Of a DNA stretch of 64,000 nt, positions 26,255-37,043 are shown one piece after another (positions within the stretch are counted from its first letter, which is position 1; the number at the start of each line of letters is the position of its first letter). The stretch is from an uncultured Gammaproteobacteria bacterium (lineage in GTDB: Bacteria; Pseudomonadota; Gammaproteobacteria; Arenicellales; JAANXG01). The DNA lies in assembly GCA_947258785.1 (NCBI GenBank), contig CAMYJT010000006.1, positions 36,068 through 100,067 of the forward strand, written 5' to 3'. Below the pieces are notes generated by a model. It was not told the origin of the DNA. It made no database searches and saw only the letters and a list, made by a program, of their open reading frames with translations. The translations under genes and the position numbers were made by a program.

Positions 26255-27145
26255 GTGACTGCGCAGCGGCTGGTGGTCGCAATTTCCTCGCGAGCGCTGT
26301 TCGACCTCGAGGAGAGCCATCAGGTGTTCGAAAACGGTGGTGTTGAGGCCTATTGCCGTTACCAGATCGAACACGAGAACGAGGTGCTGGAACCCGGGGT
26401 AGCCTTTCCACTGGTGCAAAAACTGCTGCGGCTGAACGGGCTTGACCAGCAGCGTGAGCGTGCCGAGGTCGTGTTGATCTCCCGCAACAGCGCCGACACC
26501 GGCTTGCGGGTCTTCAACTCGATCCAGCACTACCGTCTGGACATTCAACGTGCGGCGTTTACCGGTGGCGTGAGCCCTTATCGGTACGTCCGTCCTTTCA
26601 ACGCGCATTTATTTTTGTCCGCCGATCCCCAGGATGTCGGGTCGGCGTTGGACGCCGGGTTTGCCGCCGCCACCATCCTGCCTTCCAAGGTCGGCATGAA
26701 CGAAGGCGATGAACTGCGCATCGCCTTTGACGGCGATGCGGTGCTGTTTTCCGACGATGCGGAGCGGGTGTTCAAGCATGAAGGTCTGGAAGCCTTCACC
26801 GCTGCCGAATCTGCGGCGGCGAAGCAGCCGCTCCCCGGTGGACCGTTTAAAGACGTGCTCGCCGCTCTGCACCGCATTCAAGCGGAGTTTCCCCCCAACG
26901 ATTCGCCCATTCGCACAGCGCTGTTCACCGCCCGCGCCGCGCCCGCGCATGAGCGGGTGATCCGCACCCTGCGGGCCTGGGACATCCGCATCGACGAGGC
27001 GGTATTCCTCGGCGGCATGGCCAAGGGTGAGTTTTTGCGCACCTTCGGCGCCGATATCTTCTTCGACGACCAGCAGGGTCATTGTGAATCTGCGCGTCGG
27101 CACGTACCCACTGGACACGTTCCGCACGGGGTGGCGAACGAGTGA
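26255..27145 (+). CDS. Cytosolic 5'-nucleotidase, cN-I family
   Basis: The 296-residue protein belongs to the 5_nucleotid family related to eukaryotic cytosolic 5'-nucleotidase I, which removes phosphate from nucleoside monophosphates such as AMP. Recognised segments are the N-terminal AISSRALFDLEESHQVF, the central RNSADTGLRVFNSIQHY, the haloacid-dehalogenase-like core FDGDAVLFSDDAERVF and the C-terminal VFLGGMAKGEFLRTFGADIFFDDQ. The C-terminus ends after GHVPHGVANE as expected. The GTG start at 26255 is weakly supported by its upstream sequence. It is followed closely by a small membrane protein gene. Confidence 0.85.
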   Translation: MTAQRLVVAISSRALFDLEESHQVFENGGVEAYCRYQIEHENEVLEPGVAFPLVQKLLRLNGLDQQRERAEVVLISRNSADTGLRVFNSIQHYRLDIQRAAFTGGVSPYRYVRPFNAHLFLSADPQDVGSALDAGFAAATILPSKVGMNEGDELRIAFDGDAVLFSDDAERVFKHEGLEAFTAAESAAAKQPLPGGPFKDVLAALHRIQAEFPPNDSPIRTALFTARAAPAHERVIRTLRAWDIRIDEAVFLGGMAKGEFLRTFGADIFFDDQQGHCESARRHVPTGHVPHGVANE

Positions 27146-27163
27146 ATTAGCCAGAGGCCACCC

Positions 27164-27553
27164 GTGTTTGACATCAACGCCAGGCGACTCATTCTGTTTG
27201 TCACGCTGATTCTCGGCGTGGCACTGATGCTGCAGCAGTATTGGCAGCGCAAATCAGACAGCGAGAAATGGCTTTATTTCAATGAACGCGTAGCGCGGAG
27301 TTACGCCGGTGAGGTGCTGGGGCCTGGCCGGGGCACCCGAGTGCCGCTGCCCGAGGGTTTGACCGGTACGACCGTCACGACCTATGACAGTTATGTGACC
27401 TTTGCGCCGATGCAGAGTCCGGATCTGGTGCTGGCATTCTCTCCCGATGCCCGCCCGCCGAAGCCGCCTTCACCGGGCGGCGGCAGTGATTGGGTTGCGT
27501 TGGGGGATGGCTGGTACGAGTTGAGTCCGCTCAGTGCGACCGGCAGGAAATAG
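27164..27553 (+). CDS. Hypothetical protein with one N-terminal membrane anchor
   Basis: The 129-residue protein begins with a single hydrophobic helix (LILFVTLILGVALMLQQYW, about 9-27) preceded by basic residues, so it is an inner-membrane protein with a periplasmic C-terminal domain or a poor signal peptide. The rest is rich in Gly, Pro and Ser, with PPKPPSPGGGSDW near 105. No family is recognised. The GTG start at 27164 follows CAGAGG. It lies 18 bases after the nucleotidase stop and 48 bases before the DegQ-type protease, and may share transcripts with either. Confidence 0.6.
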   Translation: MFDINARRLILFVTLILGVALMLQQYWQRKSDSEKWLYFNERVARSYAGEVLGPGRGTRVPLPEGLTGTTVTTYDSYVTFAPMQSPDLVLAFSPDARPPKPPSPGGGSDWVALGDGWYELSPLSATGRK

Positions 27554-27601
27554 ACGATATACTCAGCGGCTGATCATCGGATTGGCCGTAGAGGGGCGTA
27601 T

Positions 27602-28975
27602 ATGATGTTCGACAAAAGATTCAAGCCGCATTTGTTGCTCATCTGCTGCCTGGCGGCGGCCCCACCGGCACACGCCGCGCTGCCCGCCGCGGTCGATGGG
27701 CGGGAGTTGCCGACCCTGGCCCCGATGCTCGACAAGGTCATGCCGGCGGTGGTGAATATCTCGACGCAAAGCCACGTACGCATCCGTGAAAACCCGCTGC
27801 TTCAGGATCCCTTTTTCCGGCGTTTCTTTGACCTGCCCGACGCACGGCCGCGGCGCCGCCGCACCCAGAGCCTGGGGTCCGGTGTGGTGGTAGATGCCAG
27901 CCGCGGGTATGTGGTGACCAACGCCCACGTCATCGACAAGGCGGATGAGGTTACCGTGACCCTGCACGACGGGCGGGACTATTCCGCGGAGCTCATCGGC
28001 GCCGATCCGGAATCCGATGTCGCGGTCATCCGCATCCCGGCGCGGGACCTGACAGCGCTCGAACTCGGTGATTCCGACCGCTTGCGGGTTGGCGACTTTG
28101 TGGTGGCGATCGGCAATCCCTTCGGCCTCAACCAGACCGTGACCTCCGGGATTGTCAGCGCCCTGGGGCGCAGCGGCCTCGGAATCGAAGGGTACGAAGA
28201 CTTCATTCAAACCGATGCCTCCATCAACCCCGGTAACTCCGGCGGTGCTTTGGTCAACCTGCGTGGGCAGCTGATCGGCGTCAACACCGCTATCCTCGCG
28301 CCCTCCGGGGGCAACGTCGGCATCGGATTCGCCATCCCCATTAACATGGTGCGCCGGCTCACCGAACAATTGGTGGAGTACGGTGAGATCCGCCGTGGCC
28401 GATTGGGTGTACACATCCAGGACCTCACGCTGGAACTCGCCCAGGCATTCAATATCCCCGACCGCCGGGGAGCGATCATCGCACAGATCGAACCGGGGTC
28501 GCCGGCCGCCCGGTCGGGTCTGCGTGACGGGGATGTAGTCGTGCGCGTCGACGACAAGCGCATCGACGATGCGGCGGATCTGCGCAACATGGTCGGCCTG
28601 CTGCGTGTCGGTGACACGGTCAGCCTGGGTGTCATTCGAGGTGGCCGAGAACACACCTTCCAAGTTCGGATCGAACAAGCGCCCCGGGCGCACATCGACG
28701 GTCATGAACTCAGTCCGCTGCTGGCGGGGGCCAGATTCAGCGAACTGGTGGATGATCTGGGCAGTCAGCGGGACGGTGGTGTGGTCATCGTCACGATCCA
28801 AGCCGGCAGCCCAGCCTGGAGCGCGGGTTTAAGAAAGGATGACATCATTGTGTCCGTAAACCGCCGCCCGGTGAACAGCATCGACGGAATGCGCGACGCC
28901 CTGACTGCGTCGCGGGGAGGGCTGTTGATGAACATTCGGCGCGGTGACAGCGCGTTGTACCTGGTCATCCGTTAG
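27602..28975 (+). CDS. degQ: DegQ/HtrA-type periplasmic serine protease
   Basis: The 457-residue protein has a Sec signal peptide (cleavage after PPAHA, about residue 25), a trypsin-like protease domain with catalytic triad H109 (TNAHVID), D139 (PESDVAVI) and S213 (NPGNSGGAL), and two PDZ domains (about 265-355 and 375-457). This is the complete DegP/DegQ/DegS-family layout; with two PDZ domains and no long Q-linker it is closest to DegQ. It degrades or refolds misfolded envelope proteins. The two consecutive ATGs at 27602 leave the exact start uncertain by one codon. No sigma-E promoter was identified by eye. Confidence 0.93.
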   Translation: MMFDKRFKPHLLLICCLAAAPPAHAALPAAVDGRELPTLAPMLDKVMPAVVNISTQSHVRIRENPLLQDPFFRRFFDLPDARPRRRRTQSLGSGVVVDASRGYVVTNAHVIDKADEVTVTLHDGRDYSAELIGADPESDVAVIRIPARDLTALELGDSDRLRVGDFVVAIGNPFGLNQTVTSGIVSALGRSGLGIEGYEDFIQTDASINPGNSGGALVNLRGQLIGVNTAILAPSGGNVGIGFAIPINMVRRLTEQLVEYGEIRRGRLGVHIQDLTLELAQAFNIPDRRGAIIAQIEPGSPAARSGLRDGDVVVRVDDKRIDDAADLRNMVGLLRVGDTVSLGVIRGGREHTFQVRIEQAPRAHIDGHELSPLLAGARFSELVDDLGSQRDGGVVIVTIQAGSPAWSAGLRKDDIIVSVNRRPVNSIDGMRDALTASRGGLLMNIRRGDSALYLVIR

Positions 28976-29182
28976 CCGGCCGGCTGCATAGGTCGGGTGC
29001 GCGCTGGGTCTGCGGACAATCGGTGCACCGCGACCCCTGTCCTCGGGTAAAATGAGCCGGCGCGGCCCAGGTTCCCTTGACTGCCGTCACGGCATCATCA
29101 ATTTTCCAGTTTCAAACCGTCGCCGATTTGTTAATCTGCACCCGCTGGTCGAAACGACAACAAACGAAGCGAAGGAATCCCA

Positions 29183-29854
29183 ATGACTGATTATGCGATT
29201 GCTCCCTCGATACTGTCTGCCGACTTCGCCCGTCTTGGTGAAGAGGTCGAGTCCGTACTGGCGGCGGGCGCAGATATCGTTCATTTCGATGTGATGGACA
29301 ACCACTATGTGCCCAATTTGACCATCGGTCCCCTGGTCTGCGAAGCGCTCCGCAAGCGCGGTGTTACCGCGCCCATAGACGTTCACCTGATGGTAAAGCC
29401 GGTGGACCGGATCATCCCGGATTTTGCCGAGGCCGGGGCAAGCTACATCACTTTCCATCCCGAGGCCAGTGAGCACGTAGATCGATCGTTGCAATTGATC
29501 GACGAGTCCGGATGCAAGTGTGGTTTGGTTTTTAATCCGGCAACCCCCCTCGACTATCTGACCCATGTCATCGACAAATTGGACATGGTGTTGCTGATGT
29601 CCGTCAATCCGGGCTTTGGCGGCCAGAAATTCATCCCCTATGTGCTGGACAAGCTGCGTGAGACCCGTAAGCTGATCGACCAGAGCGGTCGCGACATCCG
29701 CCTCGAAATAGACGGTGGTGTCAAGGTCGACAACATCGGGGAGATTGCGGCCGCAGGCGCCGACACCTTTGTGGCGGGGTCCGCCATCTTCGGCGCCGAT
29801 GACTACAAGAGGACGATCGATGCAATGCGGGCGGAGATCGCCAAGGCGGTGTGA
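29183..29854 (+). CDS. rpe: Ribulose-phosphate 3-epimerase
   Basis: The 223-residue TIM-barrel enzyme interconverts ribulose 5-phosphate and xylulose 5-phosphate in the pentose phosphate (and, where present, Calvin) pathway. Motifs are [30 protein letters not shown] (metal-binding His and Asp), [14 protein letters not shown] and the phosphate-binding [20 protein letters not shown]. Length is standard. The ATG at 29183 follows GAAGGAAT. The next gene gph starts 5 bases after the stop, matching the frequent gammaproteobacterial rpe-gph-trp order. Confidence 0.96.
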   Translation: MTDYAIAPSILSADFARLGEEVESVLAAGADIVHFDVMDNHYVPNLTIGPLVCEALRKRGVTAPIDVHLMVKPVDRIIPDFAEAGASYITFHPEASEHVDRSLQLIDESGCKCGLVFNPATPLDYLTHVIDKLDMVLLMSVNPGFGGQKFIPYVLDKLRETRKLIDQSGRDIRLEIDGGVKVDNIGEIAAAGADTFVAGSAIFGADDYKRTIDAMRAEIAKAV

Positions 29855-29858
29855 TTCA

Positions 29859-30590
29859 ATGACCGTAGCACCAGATCAGCCCCTATCGACGAAACCAATC
29901 GAATTTTCCGCTGCCGTGGTGATCTTCGATCTCGACGGCACCTTGATTCACACCGCGCCGGATCTGGCCCGGGCGGTGAACCTCATGCGTGAGGATCTCG
30001 GCATGGCCGGATTCAGCGAGATTCAGATCATGGATTGGGTCGGCAATGGGGCGTCGCGATTGGTCAAGCGGGCGTTGACCGAGAGTTGGGACGGTGAACC
30101 GGATCCGGAGCTGTTTACCAAGGCTTACGCCTTGTTCCAGCAGCACTATCTGGACGGCGTCTGCGAGCACAGCCGGCCCTATCCGGATGTGCTCGAGGCT
30201 TTGGAAGAGCTGTCCCAGAGGGGTTTTCGATTGGCCTGTGTCACTAACAAACCGGAACGGTTCACCGGCCCGCTGTTGGACGCGCTGAAACTGACGCATT
30301 ACTTCGAGGCGGTCGTTTGTGGAGATAGCCTGGCGGAGAAGAAACCGCACCCGCTGCCGTTGGTGCATTTGTGCAAACAAACCGGCGTGCGGGTCGAACA
30401 GGCGGTGTTAGTCGGCGATTCCGTGAACGACATCAAAGCCGCGAGGGCGGCCGGTATGCCGGTGATCTGTGTGAGCTACGGGTACAATCAGGGGGTCGAC
30501 CTGGTCAAGCTCGAGCCGGACGCCATCATAGATTCGTTCAAAGAACTCAGTGGACTGCTCCAACAACCACTCGGCAGTCCGGGTCCTTGA
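29859..30590 (+). CDS. gph: Phosphoglycolate phosphatase
   Basis: About 243 residues of the HAD superfamily. It has the nucleophile motif DLDGTLIHTAPDL (near residue 24), motif II VTNKPERFTGPLL, the conserved Lys in EKKPHPLPL and motif IV VGDSVNDIKAARAAG. Gph removes phosphate from 2-phosphoglycolate, made by DNA repair and by RuBisCO oxygenation. The ATG at 29859 is preferred over the longer open frame beginning inside rpe, since rpe ends at 29854. The gene forms part of the rpe-gph-trpEGDC cluster; the gap before trpE carries a GC-rich hairpin (30605-30625). Confidence 0.92.
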   Translation: MTVAPDQPLSTKPIEFSAAVVIFDLDGTLIHTAPDLARAVNLMREDLGMAGFSEIQIMDWVGNGASRLVKRALTESWDGEPDPELFTKAYALFQQHYLDGVCEHSRPYPDVLEALEELSQRGFRLACVTNKPERFTGPLLDALKLTHYFEAVVCGDSLAEKKPHPLPLVHLCKQTGVRVEQAVLVGDSVNDIKAARAAGMPVICVSYGYNQGVDLVKLEPDAIIDSFKELSGLLQQPLGSPGP

Positions 30591-30687
30591 GTCGTACTGT
30601 CTCCGGGCGGGCGGGCCCGCCGCCCTTCGAAGCTCCACAGTGGCCGGGCGACGCGCCGTCCAAGCGACGCGTGACGGCCGCCGGGCT

Positions 30688-30705
30688 GGTCCGTTAACGG
30701 TCCAT
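30688..30705. promoter_or_regulatory. Palindrome overlapping the trpE start
   Basis: TGGTCCGTTAACGGTCCA contains the perfect 10-base palindrome CCGTTAACGG (30691-30700) with TGG/CCA arms outside and one mismatched pair. It ends on the trpE start codon, where a ribosome-binding site would be expected. A regulator or RNA hairpin could act here; no trp leader peptide was seen upstream. Confidence 0.35.
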
Positions 30706-32206
30706 GGCCACGCGACATTCCAATCTAAGTGACTACGCCGCACAAGGCTACAATCGCGTCCCCCTGGTGCGCGAGGTGCTGGCCGACCTGGATACGCCAG
30801 TCAGCACGTATCTGAAGCTTGCCAACGGACCCTATTCATACCTGCTCGAATCGGTGGAGGGCGGTGAGAAGTGGGGTCGTTATTCCATTATCGGCTTGCC
30901 GTGCCGGACCCTGCTGCGGGTCCGCGGCAACCAGATCGAAGTCGAGTTCGACGGGCGGGTGGTGCAGCGCGACACCGTCGATGACCCCCTGCGAACCGTG
31001 CGTGACTTCAGTCATCAATTTCGTGTTCCGGAGATTGACGGGATGCCCCGCTTTACCGGCGGCGTGGTGGGTTATTTCGGCTACGACAGCGTACGTTATA
31101 TCGAGACGCATCTGGGGCCTTGCCCGAAGCCCGATCTCATCGGCGCCCCGGATATCGTGTTGATGGTCTCCGAAGACGTGCTGGTGTTCGACAATTTGTC
31201 CGGCCGCTTGCACGTCATCACACATGTCGATCCCAACGCCCCCAGCGCCGAGAGCGACGGGAACGAACGCCTGGATGAGCTGATTGCCGAGCTCCGCGCG
31301 ATTCCCCCCGTCGTCTCCAGCCAGCGGGAGTCACGCCGTGTTGACGAATCCGATTTTGAATCCGGCTTCGAGCAGGCCGCCTTCGAAGCCGCCGTAGAGA
31401 GGTCCCGGGAGTACATCAGAAACGGCGACATCATGCAGGTGGTGTTGTCCCAGCGCCTTTCGATTCCCTTTGCTGCGGAACCCATCGACTTGTATCGGGC
31501 GCTGCGTACCGTCAATCCATCGCCCTACATGTATTTTCTAGACTTTGATGAATTTCAGATCGTCGGATCGTCCCCGGAGATTCTGGTGCGTCTGGAAGAC
31601 GGCGTGGTGACGGTCCGGCCTATCGCCGGCACCCGGCGCCGGGGCCGGGATCCCGACGACGATCTGCGCCTGGAGCGGGAGCTGATGGTGGACCCCAAGG
31701 AGCTGGCCGAGCATTTGATGCTGGTCGACCTAGGTCGCAACGACGTCGGGCGGGTGGCCGAGACGGGTACGGTGCGGCTAACCGAGCGGATGCTCGTTGA
31801 ACGCTATTCACACGTGATGCACATCGTGTCCAACGTCGAAGGTGTTCTCGAACCGGGCTTTGACGCCATTGACGTGTTGCGGGCCACGTTTCCGGCCGGT
31901 ACGGTCAGTGGCGCTCCCAAGGTGCGTGCGATGGAGATCATCGACGAACTCGAACCCGACAAGCGGGGCATTTATTCCGGCGCCGTCGGATACATCGGTT
32001 GGAACGGAAATATGGACACGGCGATCGCCATCCGCACCGCCGTGATTCGCGACGGCACGCTGTACATCCAAGCCGGCGCCGGCATCGTGGCGGACTCCGT
32101 CCCCCACCTGGAATGGATGGAGACCATGAACAAAGGGCGCGCCATATTTCGAGCCGTCGCGATGGCCTGTGCCGGGCTCGACCGCGGCCTGCATTTGACG
32201 GAATAA
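30704..32206 (+). CDS. trpE: Anthranilate synthase component I
   Basis: The 500-residue protein converts chorismate, with ammonia from TrpG, to anthranilate, the first step of tryptophan synthesis. The N-terminal feedback-site motif [16 protein letters not shown] (about 45-60) is present, so tryptophan inhibition is expected. The C-terminal chorismate-binding domain includes [43 protein letters not shown] and [11 protein letters not shown]. The length and motifs match gammaproteobacterial TrpE. The ATG at 30704 lies in a palindrome with no clear Shine-Dalgarno sequence. trpG follows 41 bases downstream. Confidence 0.95.
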   Translation: MATRHSNLSDYAAQGYNRVPLVREVLADLDTPVSTYLKLANGPYSYLLESVEGGEKWGRYSIIGLPCRTLLRVRGNQIEVEFDGRVVQRDTVDDPLRTVRDFSHQFRVPEIDGMPRFTGGVVGYFGYDSVRYIETHLGPCPKPDLIGAPDIVLMVSEDVLVFDNLSGRLHVITHVDPNAPSAESDGNERLDELIAELRAIPPVVSSQRESRRVDESDFESGFEQAAFEAAVERSREYIRNGDIMQVVLSQRLSIPFAAEPIDLYRALRTVNPSPYMYFLDFDEFQIVGSSPEILVRLEDGVVTVRPIAGTRRRGRDPDDDLRLERELMVDPKELAEHLMLVDLGRNDVGRVAETGTVRLTERMLVERYSHVMHIVSNVEGVLEPGFDAIDVLRATFPAGTVSGAPKVRAMEIIDELEPDKRGIYSGAVGYIGWNGNMDTAIAIRTAVIRDGTLYIQAGAGIVADSVPHLEWMETMNKGRAIFRAVAMACAGLDRGLHLTE

Positions 32207-32247
32207 GGTCCCGTGAGCTATCGCCGTTTAGAAGAGCGCGATCTCCC

Positions 32248-32817
<570 letters not shown>

Positions 32818-32957
32818 GTAAGGTCGTCGAGTGGTTCAACGACGTGATGCCGTACACCGGCCACGGAGGAAACGGCTCGATCCCCGCGCCATCCTTGGTG
32901 CAATACGCCGATCAACGCCTTAAACTTCCGCTAAACATCAATCCAAAACGCACCATC

Positions 32958-33971
32958 ATGGACATCCAGCAAGCAATCAAAGCCGTAACCGAGCGCCGCG
33001 ATCTGACTCACGACGATATGCGCGCGGTGATGGAGGTCATCATGACCGGCGCCGCCACCCCCGCGCAGATCGGCGGGTTTCTGATTGGTTTACGCATGAA
33101 AGGTGAGACCATCGATGAGATCGCCGCCGCCGCAGAAGTCATGCGTTCCCTGGCCACCAGGGTGGCGGTCTCGGTGCCGAACCTGGTTGATACCTGCGGT
33201 ACCGGGGGAGACGCGAGCGACACCTTCAACATCTCTACCGCCAGTGCATTTGTCGCCGCCGCCGCCGGCGCCCACGTCGCTAAACACGGCAACCGCTCTG
33301 TCTCTAGCCGATCCGGCAGCGCCGATGTGTTGGAGGCTGCGGGCGCCAGGCTCGACATCGACGCCGGGGCAGTGGCGCAGTGCATCGAGGAAGTCGGCAT
33401 AGGTTTTATGTTTGCCCCGATGCATCACAGCGCTATGAAACACGCGATCGGGCCACGCCGGGAAATGGCGGTGCGCACGATTTTCAATGTCCTCGGTCCA
33501 CTCACCAACCCGGCAGGCGCCCCGAATCAAGTGTTGGGCGTATTTGATCGCCGCTTGCTGGAGCCCCTGGCCCGGGTCCTGCAGCGACTCGGCAGCCACC
33601 ATGTGTTGGTGGTCCATGCCGAAGATGGTATGGATGAAATCAGCATCGGCGCGTCGACACACGTAGCGGAGTTGGTCGATGGCCGGGTACAGACGCGGGT
33701 GATCCAGCCGCAGGACTTCGGCTTGCCGACGGCGGACATCGCGGCCTTGGCGGTGGACAGCGCTGCACAAAGCCTGGATTTGATGCGCCGCGCGCTCGCC
33801 AACGAGTCCGGCGCCGCCCGCGATATCGTTGCGCTCAACGCGGGTGCGGCGGTCTACGCATCCGGGGCGGCGGGTGACTTCGAGCAGGGCGTGGCGCGGG
33901 CTTTGGCGGCGATCGAGAGTGGGGCGGCGGCGCGCAAACTGGACCAGTTCGTCGAGTTTACCAACCGGTAA
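32958..33971 (+). CDS. trpD: Anthranilate phosphoribosyltransferase
   Basis: The 337-residue enzyme transfers phosphoribosyl from PRPP to anthranilate. The diagnostic [16 protein letters not shown] motif, [19 protein letters not shown], and [12 protein letters not shown] are all present. The start at ATG 32958 (DIQQAIKAV) matches the family; an upstream in-frame ATG at 32844 would add 38 unrelated residues. The trpC start comes 6 bases after its stop, so these two are likely coupled. Confidence 0.95.
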   Translation: MDIQQAIKAVTERRDLTHDDMRAVMEVIMTGAATPAQIGGFLIGLRMKGETIDEIAAAAEVMRSLATRVAVSVPNLVDTCGTGGDASDTFNISTASAFVAAAAGAHVAKHGNRSVSSRSGSADVLEAAGARLDIDAGAVAQCIEEVGIGFMFAPMHHSAMKHAIGPRREMAVRTIFNVLGPLTNPAGAPNQVLGVFDRRLLEPLARVLQRLGSHHVLVVHAEDGMDEISIGASTHVAELVDGRVQTRVIQPQDFGLPTADIAALAVDSAAQSLDLMRRALANESGAARDIVALNAGAAVYASGAAGDFEQGVARALAAIESGAAARKLDQFVEFTNR

Positions 33972-33977
33972 CCCGGC

Positions 33978-34817
33978 ATGCCCGACACCCCCGACATCCT
34001 GACCCGCATCGTCCGGCACAAAGCGCAGGAAGTGTACCAGCGGTCCCAGCAACTCCCGCTCTCCGAACTGCGCGCCGGGCTGGACGGTCTCCCCCACCCG
34101 CGGGGATTCTTGGACGCCGTCGAAACCCGCATCGGAACCGGGGCCCCGGTGGTGGTGGCGGAGATTAAAAAGGCCTCCCCCAGCCGTGGTGTCATTCGCG
34201 AGGATTTTCAGCCGGCGGCCATTGCCCGGAGTTATGAACGCGGTGGCGCCACCTGTTTGTCGGTGCTGACCGATGTGACCTTTTTTCAAGGTGCCGACGA
34301 GTATCTGCAGCAGGCGAAACAGTCCTGTACCCTGCCCGTCCTGCGCAAGGATTTCATTATTGATCCCTACCAGATCTGGGAGGCGCGGGCGATAGGCGCC
34401 GACTGCGTGTTGCTGATCGTGGCCGCGCTCGGGGACGCGCAGCTGGTCGAATTATCGGGGCTGGCCCTGGACATCGGGATGGACGTACTGCTTGAAGTCC
34501 ACGACGCCGGGGAACTGGACCGCGCCCTGGATCTGAAGCTGCCGCTGATCGGCATCAATAACCGCGACCTGCGGACCTTTGAGACCCGCCTGAAGACCAC
34601 CATCGACCTGCTCGACCGGATACCCGGGAACCGGATCGTGATTGCCGAGAGCGGCATCCATACCCCCGCCGATGTGACGCGCCTGCGCGAACTCGGGGTG
34701 CATGGGTTTCTGGTTGGCGAGGTGTTCATGCGCGCCGATGAACCCGGCGTCAAGCTGGCGGAATTGTTTGGCCCGGCGAACGCGCCGGATCGGATGACCA
34801 TCGAGAGGCAGGCATGA
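33978..34817 (+). CDS. trpC: Indole-3-glycerol phosphate synthase
   Basis: The 279-residue TIM-barrel enzyme closes carboxyphenylamino-deoxyribulose phosphate to indole glycerol phosphate. Seen are [56 protein letters not shown] split over the barrel, [11 protein letters not shown] and [11 protein letters not shown]. It is a monofunctional TrpC, not the fused TrpC-TrpF of enterobacteria. The stop overlaps the start of the OsmC gene by 4 bases. trpF, trpA and trpB are not in the window. Confidence 0.95.
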   Translation: MPDTPDILTRIVRHKAQEVYQRSQQLPLSELRAGLDGLPHPRGFLDAVETRIGTGAPVVVAEIKKASPSRGVIREDFQPAAIARSYERGGATCLSVLTDVTFFQGADEYLQQAKQSCTLPVLRKDFIIDPYQIWEARAIGADCVLLIVAALGDAQLVELSGLALDIGMDVLLEVHDAGELDRALDLKLPLIGINNRDLRTFETRLKTTIDLLDRIPGNRIVIAESGIHTPADVTRLRELGVHGFLVGEVFMRADEPGVKLAELFGPANAPDRMTIERQA

Positions 34818-35233
34818 AGGCAACGATCCGATTGATGGACGGCGTCACCTTCGAGGGTATATCGGGTAGTGGCCATAAGCTTATAGTCGATGGCCCCCCG
34901 GAACACGGCGGCCGCAATCAGGGCGCACGGCCCATGGAGTTGATGCTGATGGGTTTGGGAGCGTGCAGCGCCTTCGATGTCGTGCACATCCTGCGCAAAG
35001 CTCGTCAGGATGTCAGCGACTGCCGCGTCGAACTGGAAGCCGAACGTGCTGAAGACGTGCCCAAAGTGTTTACCCGCATTCACCTCAAATATTTGGTCAG
35101 CGGTCGAAACCTGCAGGAGCGAGCGGTCAAACGCGCGGTCGAGCTTTCTGCCGAGAAATACTGTTCTGCGTCTATCATGCTGAGCAAGACCGCAACCATT
35201 ACTCATGAATTCGAAACTATCAACCTGGACTGA
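34814..35233 (+). CDS. OsmC/YhfA-family protein
   Basis: The 139-residue protein has the OsmC fold signature: [23 protein letters not shown] with a first Cys near residue 55 and a second Cys in [11 protein letters not shown] near 115. Both catalytic cysteines are present, so peroxidase activity on organic hydroperoxides is possible. The YhfA subgroup is of uncertain substrate. The ATG overlaps the trpC stop (ATGA), which suggests translation coupled to the trp genes; I see this association as positional rather than functional. Confidence 0.88.
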   Translation: MKATIRLMDGVTFEGISGSGHKLIVDGPPEHGGRNQGARPMELMLMGLGACSAFDVVHILRKARQDVSDCRVELEAERAEDVPKVFTRIHLKYLVSGRNLQERAVKRAVELSAEKYCSASIMLSKTATITHEFETINLD

Positions 35234-35256
35234 ACGGACCGTTTACGGCAAACGCA

Positions 35257-36945
35257 ATGCCCGACCAGGCGTTTGAACAACTTCGCGACCGCTACTATCA
35301 GGCCTGGTTTCGGTATCACCCCGAGGAGGCGGTGGAGGTTGGGGTGCCGGGTTACGCGGACCGTCTGCTCCCATTCTCCGACGACGATATCGGTGCACTG
35401 ATCACCCTCGACGAAAAGCTCATCGACAGCCTGGAAGAGTTGGACCTGTCCGCGCTCGGAGAGCATCAGCGGGTCGACGCCAGGCTCATGTACCATGCCG
35501 CGTTCGTGGAACTGGAGGAGTTGCTCGAACACGACTGGAGACGCCGCGACCCGGAACGGTACTTGCCGCTGAACGCGATCTATCAGTTGACGATCCGCGA
35601 TGTGGAGAATTTTTCGTCCGCCTTGTGCGGACGCCTGCGCGCCATACCCGGGCACCTGTTGGCGGCCCAGCGGTATCTGGACGACGAGCCGGATGCGGTT
35701 CCGCCGGTGTGGTTGGAATCGGCGATCACCGGTGCGGAAACGGGAACCCGTTATCTGCGGGAATTGATCGGTCACCCGAGGATGCAGGGACTCGAGCCAG
35801 GAGCTGGGAACGTGAAGGGACTGCTTAATCGCGCGATCGAGGCCCTCGAAGGATTTCTCCGCTTTCTGGAGGCCGACGTAGCGGCCAGGGCCGGCGGCCG
35901 CTTCGCTTGCGGCCGCCGGCGTTTTGAACACCTCTTGAGGTCTCGGCATTTTCTGGAGGTTACCGCCGATGAACTGCATGAATTTGGCCGGCTGCTGTTT
36001 GAGCGAACCCGTGCCGAATTGCAGCAGGCTTGTCTGTTACTCACCGGTAACCGCGATGTAGTGGCGCTGACCGAAAAGATCCAGAGCGAACATCCCGGCG
36101 CGGTGTCATTGCTCGACGCCTATCGTGGCGCGATGATCGAAGCCCGGAACTTCGTCGCCGACCGGCGCTTGGTGACGCTCCCCAAGCTGGAGAGTTTGGA
36201 GGTCGTGCACTCGCCGGTATTTCTGCGCCACGCGATTCCCTTCGCCGCGTATATGGAGCCGGCCGCGCAGGATCCGGCGCAACGCGGTTACTACTACGTG
36301 ACACCGGCCACTGATCCGGACACGCTCGCTGAGCATAACTACGCCGGATTGATGCACACCTGTGTTCACGAGGCCTATCCCGGCCACCACCTGCAATTTG
36401 TGACCGCCAACCTGAACCCGACGGCGCGGACCTTGCCCCGTTTGTTGAACCGGTCTGCGACCCTTTACGAGGGATGGGCGTTGTACTGCGAACAGTTGAT
36501 GCACGAGGAGGGCTTTCTGAACCGGCCGGAACAGGCGTTCATCCTGCTCAAAGACCGCATGTGGCGGGCATTGAGAGTCATGATCGACGTCGAGATACAT
36601 ATGCGGGACACCACGCTTAATGAGGCCAGCGAGCGGATGCAACAGCATCTCGGTTTTCCCGCTTCACAGGCCGAGGCGGACCTCACCTGGTATACGCGGG
36701 CACCCACGACGCCGATGGGTTACGCAACCGGTTGGTCGTTGATCAATGCGGCGCGGGACTGCCTGCAGATCGACAACGCCAAATTTGATTTGCGGGACTT
36801 TCACGATCGCTTGTTGTCCTGCGGCTCGATCGCCCTGCCACTCGTCCTGCGGCAGGCCTTTGGCGAAGCCTTGGCGCAGCAGGCGCAGCGGATGACTTTT
36901 GACCTTGTGCCGGACGCACCGGCCAACGCGGGTGAGCCCCAGTGA
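35257..36945 (+). CDS. DUF885 family protein (probable zinc-dependent hydrolase)
   Basis: The 562-residue protein is of the DUF885 family, thought to be metal-dependent peptidases or carboxylesterases. The metal-site motif HEAYPGHHLQF lies at residues 371-381, with the further family segment LYEGWALYCEQLMHEEGF 30 residues later. No signal peptide is present, so it acts in the cytoplasm. The C-terminal region (PTTPMGYATGW, FALPLV-type segment) is complete and the length is typical. The reaction is unknown. The start comes 23 bases after the OsmC gene. Confidence 0.85.
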   Translation: MPDQAFEQLRDRYYQAWFRYHPEEAVEVGVPGYADRLLPFSDDDIGALITLDEKLIDSLEELDLSALGEHQRVDARLMYHAAFVELEELLEHDWRRRDPERYLPLNAIYQLTIRDVENFSSALCGRLRAIPGHLLAAQRYLDDEPDAVPPVWLESAITGAETGTRYLRELIGHPRMQGLEPGAGNVKGLLNRAIEALEGFLRFLEADVAARAGGRFACGRRRFEHLLRSRHFLEVTADELHEFGRLLFERTRAELQQACLLLTGNRDVVALTEKIQSEHPGAVSLLDAYRGAMIEARNFVADRRLVTLPKLESLEVVHSPVFLRHAIPFAAYMEPAAQDPAQRGYYYVTPATDPDTLAEHNYAGLMHTCVHEAYPGHHLQFVTANLNPTARTLPRLLNRSATLYEGWALYCEQLMHEEGFLNRPEQAFILLKDRMWRALRVMIDVEIHMRDTTLNEASERMQQHLGFPASQAEADLTWYTRAPTTPMGYATGWSLINAARDCLQIDNAKFDLRDFHDRLLSCGSIALPLVLRQAFGEALAQQAQRMTFDLVPDAPANAGEPQ

Positions 36946-37043
36946 CCGGTCCTTGTTACTTTGTGCTATAACTGGCGCGCCGATGAGCATCCGAGGGTGG
37001 GGTCCGCACGCCGGTGATGACTGCTGACTAGAGAATCATTGCA

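Noticed and set aside
29715..29858. Upstream extension of gph into rpe
   Set aside because: The in-frame region overlaps the rpe coding sequence and encodes an arginine-rich peptide unlike HAD proteins; ATG 29859 is the family start.
31999..32247. Upstream extension of trpG into trpE
   Set aside because: It overlaps the trpE coding sequence; [11 protein letters not shown] is the standard TrpG start at 32248.
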